Translations under genes and position numbers: made by a program
Source of the DNA: Chloroflexota bacterium
Lineage (GTDB): Bacteria; Chloroflexota; Anaerolineae; JACRMK01
Direction of reading: 5' to 3'
DNA: 28,640 bases
NCBI GenBank assembly: GCA_016200765.1
Contig: JACQEC010000105.1
Span: forward strand, 1 to 28,640
Shown: positions 6,943 through 13,924 of the stretch, one piece after another
Numbering within the stretch: the first letter of the stretch is position 1
Layout of the letters: each line of letters opens with the position of its first letter
The notes under the pieces: model-generated
What the model saw: the letters and a program-made list of their open reading frames with translations, nothing else
Database searches by the model: none
What the model was told of the DNA's origin: nothing

Positions 6943-8127
6943 CTACCGTAACATGCGCAGGCCCGCGTAGGCGATACCCGCCGCCATCGCGCCCACCGCG
7001 ACCAGCGCCACATCGGCCTTACGAACCGTGATGGCCGCGAAGACCGCGGCGGCGATAACGACGCTGGGCGCATCCACCAGCGCGGCAGGCGCGAGGTCGA
7101 GCGAGACGACGAGAATCACGCCGACCACGGCGGCGCTCACGCCCGCGAGGAATGTTTGCGCGATGCGATTATCGTGCAGAGACTCGACATAGCGCGCTCC
7201 GGCCAGCACAAAGACGAACGAGGGCAGGAAGACAAAGAAGGTGGCGATGATGGCGCCGGGCAGACCGCCGGCGATGAAGCCGACAAAGGTGGTGAACAGC
7301 ATGAAGGGGCCCGGGGTCGCCACGCTCAACGCCACGCCATCCAGCAGTTGGCCGGCCGTGAGCCAGCCGAACTCGTCCACCGCGCCGCGCTGTAAGAAAG
7401 CAATCGAGGCGTACGCGCCGCCAAACGAGAAGAGGCCAGTCTTGAGGAACAGCCACGCCATTTGCAGCCAGTCGGGATAGACCGCGCTCAAGATGCCGCC
7501 CAGCATGAGCGGCAGAGCCACGGCGATTGCCGGCGGCGGCGCGGCGCGCGCGCGCCCCTCGCGCCAGATCACGTGCAGGAGCCCCGCGGCCAGCAGGATG
7601 ATCAGGAAGTCAACCCCGATGAAGCGCACACCCACGAACGCGGCGGCCAGCAGGGCGGCCAGCGCGGCGCTCTTGATCGTGGCGCGCCCGAGTTTGATCA
7701 GGCCTGCGGCGATGATGCCCAGCACAGCCGGCTTGAGAATGTACAGGGCGTCGTTGACCTGCGGCAGGTTGCCATAGGTCACGTAGAGCCAGCTTAACGC
7801 GACCATGATGGCCGCGCCCGGTAGAACGAAGGTCAGGCCGGCCACGATGCCGCCCAACCAGCCGCGCTTGAGATAGCCCACGTAGATGGCGATCTGAAGC
7901 GCCTCCGGGCCGGGCAGCATGTGGCAGAAGGCCATGATCTTGACAAAGCGATCCTTCGAGAGCCATCGGCGCCGCTCGACCATCTGGTTGAACATCATCG
8001 TAATCTGCGCGACCGGGCCGCCCACATTGATGAAGCCGAGCATGAGGAAGTAGAGGAACACTTCGCGCCACGACAGGACACGGCCTTCAACCTCGAGCGG
8101 GGCTTCGGCGGGTGGTATTGGGTCCAT
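6943..8127 (-). CDS. chrA: ChrA-type chromate/anion transporter
   Basis: This polytopic inner-membrane protein of the CHR superfamily has 394 residues, matching the long two-domain form in which the two CHR halves are inverted repeats. FLMLGFINVGGPVAQ begins the N-half and LFLKTGLFSFGGAYASIAF the C-half. The N-half PGPEALQ and the C-half TPGPFMLF are the paired PGP motifs of this family. Hydrophobic helices run almost throughout. The start at 8127 is just four bases after the GH4 stop; a longer reading from 8184 would overlap that gene. No good ribosome-binding site is seen, suggesting coupling to the upstream gene. Chromate efflux is known for some family members; the natural substrate here is not shown by the context. 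Confidence 0.85.
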   Translation of the reverse strand: MDPIPPAEAPLEVEGRVLSWREVFLYFLMLGFINVGGPVAQITMMFNQMVERRRWLSKDRFVKIMAFCHMLPGPEALQIAIYVGYLKRGWLGGIVAGLTFVLPGAAIMVALSWLYVTYGNLPQVNDALYILKPAVLGIIAAGLIKLGRATIKSAALAALLAAAFVGVRFIGVDFLIILLAAGLLHVIWREGRARAAPPPAIAVALPLMLGGILSAVYPDWLQMAWLFLKTGLFSFGGAYASIAFLQRGAVDEFGWLTAGQLLDGVALSVATPGPFMLFTTFVGFIAGGLPGAIIATFFVFLPSFVFVLAGARYVESLHDNRIAQTFLAGVSAAVVGVILVVSLDLAPAALVDAPSVVIAAAVFAAITVRKADVALVAVGAMAAGIAYAGLRMLR

Positions 8128-8131
8128 GGGG

Positions 8132-9433
8132 TTACGCTGGCTGAAACGGCGGTATCCAGTCGCCGTGCGCCTCAAGCAAGTCATCCACCAGCGCCGTAAT
8201 CTGGTCGAGCGAGAGTTCCGCGGCGGTGTGCGGGTCGAGCATCGCGGCGTGATAGACGTGATCGCGCCGGCGCGACAGCGCCGCCTCGACGGTGAGCGCC
8301 TGCACGTTGACGTTGGTCTGTATCAGCGCGGCCAACTGCGGCGGCAGTCTGCCAATCTTCTGCGGATGCCAGCCGCGCGCATCCACCGCGCAGGGCACCT
8401 CGACACAGCAGTCCGGGGGCAGGTTGTCAATCAGCCCGTCGTTGCGCAGGTTGCCGTAGATCGTGCGCGGCTGACCGGTGACGATGCTGTGGATAATCAA
8501 CGAGCCGTACTCGTGACTGCGCTTTAGGTCAATCGGCTGGTCGCTCTGGTACTCGACGCGCAGGCGCTCCCAGCCCGCGATTTGCGCCTCGCAACGGCGG
8601 ATGTATTCGTCGAGCGGAATGTGGTACTGCTCGACAAGGTCGGGGCGGTCGCGCTTGATGAACCACGGCACATATTCGGCGAAGTGCTCGGACGACTCGG
8701 CGACGAAGTAGCCGAGTCGCTGAAAGACCTCGTAGCGCACGCGATTCCAGTCCGGCACGCGCCCTTCGGCGACGACCTGCCGGATGCGCGGGTAGAGGTC
8801 TGCGCCGTGATGCGCGAATTTCAAGTAAAATGCCATGTGGTTGATGCCCGCGCAGAGGTAATCAATTTCGGCAACCGGCACGCCAATGTCCCGCGCCAAC
8901 TGCATAGCCGTGCCCTGCACGGAATGGCAGAGGCCAACCGTCTTGATGCGGCTGGCGCGGGACATCGCCCAGCAGTTCATGGCCATCGGGTTGACGTAGT
9001 TCAGAAAATAGACATCGGGACAGAGTTCCTCCATGTCGCGGGCGATGGACAACAGCACCGGAATGGTGCGCAGGGCGCGCATGATGCCGCCGATGCCCAG
9101 CGTGTCCGCGATGGTCTGGCGCAGGCCGTACTTTTTCGGCGCCTCGAAATCAACGACGGTGGCCGGCCGGTAGCCGCCGACCTGAATCATGTTGATCGCG
9201 TAGTCCGCGCCGTCGAGCGCCTTGCGGCGATCGGTTGTGGCGGTGATGGCCGGTTTCGCGCCGAGGGTGGCGGCCACCTTGTGGGCTACGATTTCAGACG
9301 TGCGCAGGCGCTCGGCGTCTATGTCCATCAGGCGGATGGTCGAGCCGGACAACTCTGGGAAACTCAAAATATCCGTGAGCAGGTTCTTGGCGAAGACGGT
9401 GGAGCCTGCGCCGATGAAGGCGATGTTGACCAT
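8132..9433 (-). CDS. Glycoside hydrolase family 4 (alpha-galactosidase/MelA-like)
   Basis: GH4 enzymes cleave glycosides by a redox mechanism using NAD+ and a divalent metal. The 433-residue product has the NAD loop GAGSTVFAKNLLTDIL (8-23), DID at 37-39, NPMA at 148-151, the metal ligands C169-H170 within CHSVQGT, and N198-H199 within GINHMAF. These match MelA-type alpha-galactosidases better than the phospho-glucosidases, since no phosphate-binding signature was recognised. The product is cytosolic. It heads an operon with a CHR transporter and an SDR. The start codon is close to a perfect TATAAT on the same strand (9453-9448), and no ribosome-binding site is present, so the mRNA may be nearly leaderless. 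Alpha-glucuronidase or another GH4 activity is possible. Confidence 0.85.
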   Translation of the reverse strand: MVNIAFIGAGSTVFAKNLLTDILSFPELSGSTIRLMDIDAERLRTSEIVAHKVAATLGAKPAITATTDRRKALDGADYAINMIQVGGYRPATVVDFEAPKKYGLRQTIADTLGIGGIMRALRTIPVLLSIARDMEELCPDVYFLNYVNPMAMNCWAMSRASRIKTVGLCHSVQGTAMQLARDIGVPVAEIDYLCAGINHMAFYLKFAHHGADLYPRIRQVVAEGRVPDWNRVRYEVFQRLGYFVAESSEHFAEYVPWFIKRDRPDLVEQYHIPLDEYIRRCEAQIAGWERLRVEYQSDQPIDLKRSHEYGSLIIHSIVTGQPRTIYGNLRNDGLIDNLPPDCCVEVPCAVDARGWHPQKIGRLPPQLAALIQTNVNVQALTVEAALSRRRDHVYHAAMLDPHTAAELSLDQITALVDDLLEAHGDWIPPFQPA

Positions 9434-9455
9434 AGACGATATGGGCGATTATAGT
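9426..9455 (+). promoter_or_regulatory. Sigma70-type promoter for the ComB-like gene
   Basis: TTGACC (9426-9431) and TATAGT (9450-9455) are separated by 18 bp. Transcription would begin near 9462 and give a leader of about 26 nt containing AAGGAG. The -35 box overlaps the start codon of the divergent GH4 gene. Confidence 0.5.
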
Positions 9456-9471
9456 GTAAGGTGACGACAGG
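9448..9471 (-). promoter_or_regulatory. Divergent promoter for the GH4 operon, overlapping -10
   Basis: On the minus strand a perfect TATAAT spans 9453-9448 and shares four bases with the plus-strand TATAGT. The upstream -35 is poor. A start near 9441 leaves only about 8 nt before the ATG at 9433, so the transcript would be nearly leaderless, which fits the absence of a Shine-Dalgarno sequence. Confidence 0.4.
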
Positions 9472-9487
9472 ATGCAAGGAGAACGAG

Positions 9488-10177
9488 ATGCGCATCGAGC
9501 GATACAGCCTGATCGAGGGGGCGCGGCAGGCGCGCGGGTTGGCAGTGATCATTGACGTGTTTCGGGCGTTCAGCGTGGCGGCGTATGCCTTCAAGCAGGG
9601 AGCGCGGGAGATTGTGCTGGTCGGCGAGGTCGCGCAGGCGTTTGCGCTCAAAGAGCGATTCCCCGACGCGCTGTTGGTGGGCGAGGTTGGCGGCCAGCCG
9701 ATCGAGGGGTTTGATCTGGGCAACTCGCCGACGGAGGTGGCGCGCCATGACCTGCGCAGGAGGCGGCTGATCCAGCGCACCAGCGCCGGCACGCAGGGCG
9801 TGGTCGCGGCGCGGAGCGCCAACCAGATAGTGCTGGGCAGTCTGGTCTGCGCCGAGGCGATTGCGGTCTATGCGCGGCGGCTAAACCCGGAGGTGGTATC
9901 GCTGGTCGCGATGGGCTACGGCGCGCACCGCACAGCGGAGGAAGACGAAGCCTGCGCTGAATTATTGTCCGCCCGACTGCGCGGTGAGCCGGTGGACGCC
10001 CACGCCCTGATCGAGCCGTTGGGCAATCCACAGGCCGTTGCGCAATTTCAAGCCGAGCGACCCGGCACGCCGCGTGAGGATATAGACTACTGCCTGTCGT
10101 TGGATCGGTTCAGTTTTGTGATGCCGGTGGCTGAAGAGGACGGGTTGCTGGTGGCGCGCAGGGTGGAGGTGGGTTGA
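9488..10177 (+). CDS. ComB-family phosphatase (2-phosphosulfolactate phosphatase-like)
   Basis: This 229-residue protein belongs to the ComB family, Mg-dependent acid phosphatases first described from coenzyme M synthesis. Family motifs are IDVFRAFSVAAYAF near the N-terminus, GNSPTE near residue 80, and RTSAGTQG near 100, with a C-terminal DIDYCLSLDRF segment. The start at 9488 is preceded by AAGGAGAACGAG with good spacing; an upstream in-frame ATG at 9461 lacks one. It is transcribed alone, divergently from the GH4 operon. ComB homologues occur in many bacteria without coenzyme M, and no other CoM gene is present here, so the family name should not be read as the function. The fold assignment is strong; the substrate is unknown. 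Confidence 0.8.
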   Translation: MRIERYSLIEGARQARGLAVIIDVFRAFSVAAYAFKQGAREIVLVGEVAQAFALKERFPDALLVGEVGGQPIEGFDLGNSPTEVARHDLRRRRLIQRTSAGTQGVVAARSANQIVLGSLVCAEAIAVYARRLNPEVVSLVAMGYGAHRTAEEDEACAELLSARLRGEPVDAHALIEPLGNPQAVAQFQAERPGTPREDIDYCLSLDRFSFVMPVAEEDGLLVARRVEVG

Positions 10178-10205
10178 GCGTTGAGCGTTGCGCGTTGTGC
10201 GTTGA
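10178..10205. repeat. Four tandem heptamers GCGTTGN
   Basis: GCGTTGA, GCGTTGC, GCGTTGT and GCGTTGA follow each other directly, starting at the base after the ComB-like stop codon. A related GCGTTGCGCG(C)TGAAAGA block recurs at 10486-10503, so this is part of a dispersed repeat and not a private tandem. Confidence 0.75.
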
Positions 10206-10247
10206 AAGACTTTGGGCAGTGGGGCAGGCGGGCAGGGACAGGCGGGC

Positions 10248-10266
10248 AGGGGCAAGCCCTGCCCCT
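10248..10266. repeat. GC-rich hairpin, copy 1 of a dispersed repeat
   Basis: AGGGGCA (10248-10254) and TGCCCCT (10260-10266) pair across a five-base loop. The 14 bases AGCCCTGCCCCTAC (10255-10268) and the block GGCAGGGACA (10231-10240) both recur at 13901-13924, at the 3' end of glpK. Confidence 0.7.
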
Positions 10267-10549
10267 ACGGGGGCTGATGGGTTTACCATGACGGCTAGGA
10301 CCGATGCGCTCTGGGGTGGGAATGTGACAGGATGTGACAGGCGGACTTATGCCTTTCTGTAGAGAGTATGGGTTTGCAGAAAGGGTGGTAAGCGTGGCAG
10401 TCATTGTCACACTGGCGGAGCATGACTCGACGGATTACTTGGTATGTGATGGTGGTAGGCAGTAGGGTTTTTGGGAGATGGGTAGAGCGTTGCGCGCTGA
10501 AAGATGTTGGGCAAGGGGGCAGGGGCGCAAAACACAAGTCGCGTCAAGA

Positions 10550-10698
10550 GCGCGGCATCGGGTATTGAGAACGGCATCGGTTGAAAACCGACGCCTACTG
10601 TATCAAACCGGCTGCGCCGGTTGGGCACCATAACCCGCGCAGTAGGTTTTGTAATGTAGGCGTCGGTTTCCAACCGATGCCGCTCTCCGATGCCGCGC
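10550..10698. repeat. Large nested inverted repeat (26-bp arms) with inner and outer stems
   Basis: The main arms lie at 10573-10598 and 10656-10681 and pair over 26 bases with one mismatch; they begin GGCATCGGTTG and end CCAACCGATGCC. An outer pair, GCGCGGCATCGG (10550-10561) with CCGATGCCGCGC (10687-10698), repeats the same core. An inner hairpin, AACCGGC-TGC-GCCGGTT, sits at 10606-10622. The structure ends 6 bp beyond the stop of the SBBP gene on the minus strand and could serve as its terminator, but its size and nesting look like a mobile palindromic element. Confidence 0.8.
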
Positions 10699-10704
10699 TT
10701 CTGG

Positions 10705-13700
10705 TTACGGGAAGGACTGGAAGCTATCCACAAGCACCTGCGTGCCGCGCGATAGCGGGTTCTTGGTGCCGAGCACCTGCACCTGAATGGTGTGTGTGCC
10801 CGCGCCGGTCGTGAATGCCTTGACGGCCTTCCACTGCTGTGTGGCCGCGTAGAGGTCAATCGTGCCCTGATCCACGCCGTCGAGGAACACCTTCGCTTGA
10901 CCATACGACGGGCCGAGCGCGGTGATCCAATCCACCTGCGTGCCGCTGAACGTCCAACTGGCGGTGGCGCTGGCCGTCTTGCTGGTGCGGTAACTGCCGC
11001 CGAAGGCGCGTGTGTCGGAGACGCCCGTCCAACTGTCGTACTGCACGGCGAGGGCGCTCTCCTGCGTGGTTGTACTGCCGACGATGAACGCGTCGAGCGC
11101 GACGTTGAAGTCCGTGGAGCCCGGATTCTTCGTGCCCGCGACCTTGACGACGAGGGTGTGGCTGGCGTTGGTCAGGCCGCCGAAGGACTGCTGGACGTTC
11201 CACTGCACGGTGGGGCTGTACAGATCGAGGGTGCCCTTGTTGACGCCGTCAATCGTGACCTGCGCCTTGCCCTGATCGGGGCCTTTGCGCGTTACCCAGG
11301 TGATGGACGTGCCGCTGAACTTGAAGGTGGCGCTGTCCTTGGCCACCTTGCTGACGCGGTACGCGCCGCCGCTGGCGTGCAGGTCGCCCACGCCGTGCCA
11401 GCCGTTGTAGCTGACGCCGTTGGCGATGTCCTGCGCGACGGTGGGGGCGGCAAAGGTGGCGACGTAGCCGGTCGGCGTGACCGTGGCCGTCGCGCGGATC
11501 TGTGTTGGTCGTGCGGAATGAGGAAAGTCGGAGGACGTCGTGCCGCCGGCAACGTGGATTCCACCGCTCGCATCGAGGGCAATGCTCCACCCATGCTCAT
11601 CCCCACTGCCACCTAAGTAGGTCGAGTAAAGCAAGTCGTTCAGGCCGTTGCCTCCCGGACTCAGAACGAGGACAAAGGCGTCATAATTACCGCCCCCTGG
11701 GACCGGTTGGACGGCATCGGGCGTGATGGGGAAATCCACAGTAGTCGTGACAAAAATCATGGAGCCCGACACGTAGGCCGCCCCACTCGCATCCGTCACG
11801 ATATCGAGCCCCCCGTCAAGTTGGCTACCCCCGATGTAGGTGGAATACAGTAAGGTAGAAAGGGTGGGATCCAATTTGGCCACGACAGCATCACAATTAC
11901 TCTGGGTCGTCTGGTAAGCACCCGGGGTCGTTGGGAAATCAGAGGAGCAGGAATCTCCCGACACGTAGATCGCGCCGCTTAGATCAATCGTGATCCCATA
12001 GACATCGTCCACGTCGCTCCCGCCCAGAAAGGTCGAATAGAGCAAGGCCGAGCCGTCTGCGCTCAGTTTGAAGACGATGCCATCCGAGCAACCACCGTGG
12101 ACCGTCTGGAAGGCGCCGGGCGTGGTCGGAAAGGTGCTTGGCGCACTCCCGACAACATAAACGGCGCCGCTTTGATCAAGAGCGCCCCCAGAGACCAATT
12201 CTGGGTTGCAGCCACTTACCACGGCGCTTCCGATGTAGGTGCTGTAGACCAGCGCCGACCCTGCCGCGTTCAGCTTCGTGACGAAGAGGTCAGACATGCC
12301 GTTCATCGTCGTTTGGTAGGCCCCGGGGGTGGTCGGAAAGTCCGGAGAGCCCGTGAGCCCCATGATATACACCGCGCCACTCGAGTCAACAGCGATTTTA
12401 GACCCCCACTCAAAGCCGTCACCGCCCAGAAACGTCGAGTAGACGAGGGAGCTGCCGGTAGGATCGAATTTGGTTACGAAGGCATCTTCCTGCCCGCAGG
12501 TTAAACCATTGCCACAAACGGTGTGAAAGGCACCCGCGGTGGTCGGAAAGTCCGAAGAACCCGTGGACCCCGTGACATACGCCGCGCCGCTAGAGTCCAC
12601 CGCGATGGCGTAGCCCCAATCGTCATTAGTTCCGCCCAAATACGTGGCGTAAATGATCGCTCCACTCGCAGCGAGTTTGACGACGAAACTATCACCTGAC
12701 CAGGCGCCCCCGTTGAAGGTGGTGTCGAAGGCGCCGGGTGTGACCGGGAGGGTTGCGGAAGTGATGTAGCCGGTGACGTACGCGGCGCCGCTCGTATCTA
12801 AGACCAATTTGCAGGCATAGCTGTTGCAGTCAACGCCGGGGATGAATACGACATTGATCGTCGTCGCGCTGGGTTGGGACGGATTCATCCCCGTCACGGC
12901 TGTCGGAGACGGAGCGCTTGCGATGGTGTACGGAGCAATCACCTCGTCGCCGGCGACCTGCGCCCCACCGCTGACCCCAAGCCATGGAGAGGCATCGGCA
13001 GTGATGAGGGCTGGAAGCGTCCAACGGAACTCGCCCAGCGCGGTGTGCAGGTGCAGTGTGCCCTGATCCAAGTCAAGGCCGTCAGCCCCCTCCACGCGCA
13101 GGCGCACCGCGCTCAAGTCGGCGCCGTCGTGGACGATAAACCTCTGCGCGATCGGCCCGCCCGCTTGCTGTAGTTCCAGATCAACGCCGGGATAGAGGTC
13201 TACGTAGCGCACACCGCCCCAAGTCGGCAGGCCGCTCTGCCATTTGTCAGGATCGTTGCCGATGAAATAGGAGACGTGTCCCGGCAGGGGATCGAATGGC
13301 TCCAGGCGCGGCTGCGGGTTGGCGCCGACGAAACTGAACTTGAGATTGACGCCCCGGCTCGGCTGGGTCTGTGGGATGAGCGACCCCGGGCTTAACGGCG
13401 CGAGTGCAAGCGCGCCGCCCCGCAGAGCAGGCACGGCGGACGGCGCTGATGGCTTTTCCAGCAGGGTGAACCAAAGCGCGTCGTCGCTCAAAGAGAGCGC
13501 GCGATCCGCGCCGCGCATCTGGAAGCGGATGCCGTTGGGCGACGCGGCAAGGTTCGCGACGAACGGCGCGGCGACGCCGGACAGGCGGGCGGCTGAATGG
13601 GCGCGGGCGATGGGTGCGGCTTGTGGCGGCGCCGACGAGCGCGGCCCTTGCGCCACCGTAGGCCGTGCGCCTGCCAACAACATCAAGGCGAGCGACGCCA

Positions 13701-13743
13701 CGCTCAAGATCAAACGACGAACGGACACTGACGGTAGGTTCAT
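10705..13743 (-). CDS. Secreted SBBP-repeat protein with duplicated C-terminal beta domain
   Basis: This 1012-residue exported protein has a signal peptide (MNLPSVSVRRLILSV..., cleavage near residue 32 at TVAQ). Next comes an N-terminal region of about 250 residues (GNDPDKWQSGLPTWGGVRY, YPGVDLEL) of the kind that precedes SBBP repeats (DUF7948-like). About seven beta-propeller-type SBBP repeats follow, roughly residues 300-755, with units reading LVYSTFLGG...AIAVDSSGAAYVTG...DFPTTPGA. Two similar copies of a 113-residue domain close the protein (about 777-889 and 900-1012, sharing GTLDLY/GTIDLY and GTKNP). No anchor or sorting tail is seen, so it is probably released or surface-bound by unknown means. 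The start at 13743 is chosen over 13767 because GGAGG lies just upstream. The role is unknown; an adhesive or carbohydrate-binding surface role is a guess. Confidence 0.85.
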   Translation of the reverse strand: MNLPSVSVRRLILSVASLALMLLAGARPTVAQGPRSSAPPQAAPIARAHSAARLSGVAAPFVANLAASPNGIRFQMRGADRALSLSDDALWFTLLEKPSAPSAVPALRGGALALAPLSPGSLIPQTQPSRGVNLKFSFVGANPQPRLEPFDPLPGHVSYFIGNDPDKWQSGLPTWGGVRYVDLYPGVDLELQQAGGPIAQRFIVHDGADLSAVRLRVEGADGLDLDQGTLHLHTALGEFRWTLPALITADASPWLGVSGGAQVAGDEVIAPYTIASAPSPTAVTGMNPSQPSATTINVVFIPGVDCNSYACKLVLDTSGAAYVTGYITSATLPVTPGAFDTTFNGGAWSGDSFVVKLAASGAIIYATYLGGTNDDWGYAIAVDSSGAAYVTGSTGSSDFPTTAGAFHTVCGNGLTCGQEDAFVTKFDPTGSSLVYSTFLGGDGFEWGSKIAVDSSGAVYIMGLTGSPDFPTTPGAYQTTMNGMSDLFVTKLNAAGSALVYSTYIGSAVVSGCNPELVSGGALDQSGAVYVVGSAPSTFPTTPGAFQTVHGGCSDGIVFKLSADGSALLYSTFLGGSDVDDVYGITIDLSGAIYVSGDSCSSDFPTTPGAYQTTQSNCDAVVAKLDPTLSTLLYSTYIGGSQLDGGLDIVTDASGAAYVSGSMIFVTTTVDFPITPDAVQPVPGGGNYDAFVLVLSPGGNGLNDLLYSTYLGGSGDEHGWSIALDASGGIHVAGGTTSSDFPHSARPTQIRATATVTPTGYVATFAAPTVAQDIANGVSYNGWHGVGDLHASGGAYRVSKVAKDSATFKFSGTSITWVTRKGPDQGKAQVTIDGVNKGTLDLYSPTVQWNVQQSFGGLTNASHTLVVKVAGTKNPGSTDFNVALDAFIVGSTTTQESALAVQYDSWTGVSDTRAFGGSYRTSKTASATASWTFSGTQVDWITALGPSYGQAKVFLDGVDQGTIDLYAATQQWKAVKAFTTGAGTHTIQVQVLGTKNPLSRGTQVLVDSFQSFP
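10708..11415 (-). repeat. Tandem duplication of a C-terminal domain inside the SBBP protein
   Basis: The two 113-residue copies are encoded at 11415-11077 and 11046-10708, separated by a ten-residue linker rich in Ser/Thr. They align end to end without gaps of more than a residue or two (GxGGxYRxSK, FSGTxxxW, GTxDLY, GTKNP). Confidence 0.75.
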
Positions 13744-13899
13744 ATGCCCTCCTTGTCGAGGAACCACGTGCGAGACTTCTGGTGGACGATGGCACCGTGC
13801 GCGCGAGTTTTACTTTACGCCGATGTGCGCCTGTTGTCAAACACGAATTGCACAGTAGGGGCGGGTCTTACGCCCGCTCTGTCGTGGGCAGGGGCAAGC

Positions 13900-13924
13900 G
13901 GGCAGGGACAAGCCCTGCCCCTAC
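13900..13924. repeat. GC-rich hairpin, copy 2 of a dispersed repeat, at the glpK stop codon
   Basis: GGGCAGGG (13900-13907) pairs with CCCTGCCC (13913-13920). The bases that follow, CTAC, contain the complement of the glpK stop codon TAG (13923-13921), so the repeat abuts or supplies the end of that gene. It may also act as the glpK terminator. Confidence 0.65.

Larger units (their letters stand above)
10178..10704. other. Repeat-filled intergenic region, 527 bp, no supported gene
   Basis: This gap lies between two convergent genes and holds several dispersed repeats listed separately: a heptamer tandem at 10178-10205, a GC-rich hairpin at 10248-10266, a diverged second copy of the first block at 10486-10526, and a large nested inverted repeat at 10550-10698. 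A direct repeat TGTGACAGG occurs twice around 10323-10341. Short open frames on either strand are repeat-derived and not credible genes. Confidence 0.7.

Noticed and set aside
8582..9454. Open frame of 290 codons on the plus strand opposite the GH4 gene
   Set aside because: It is antisense to a gene with a full set of catalytic motifs and lacks any credible protein features.
10550..10698. Structured non-coding RNA or riboswitch
   Set aside because: The arms are near-perfect complements over 26 bp, more like a palindromic mobile repeat than a covarying RNA, and no gene lies downstream in a suitable orientation.
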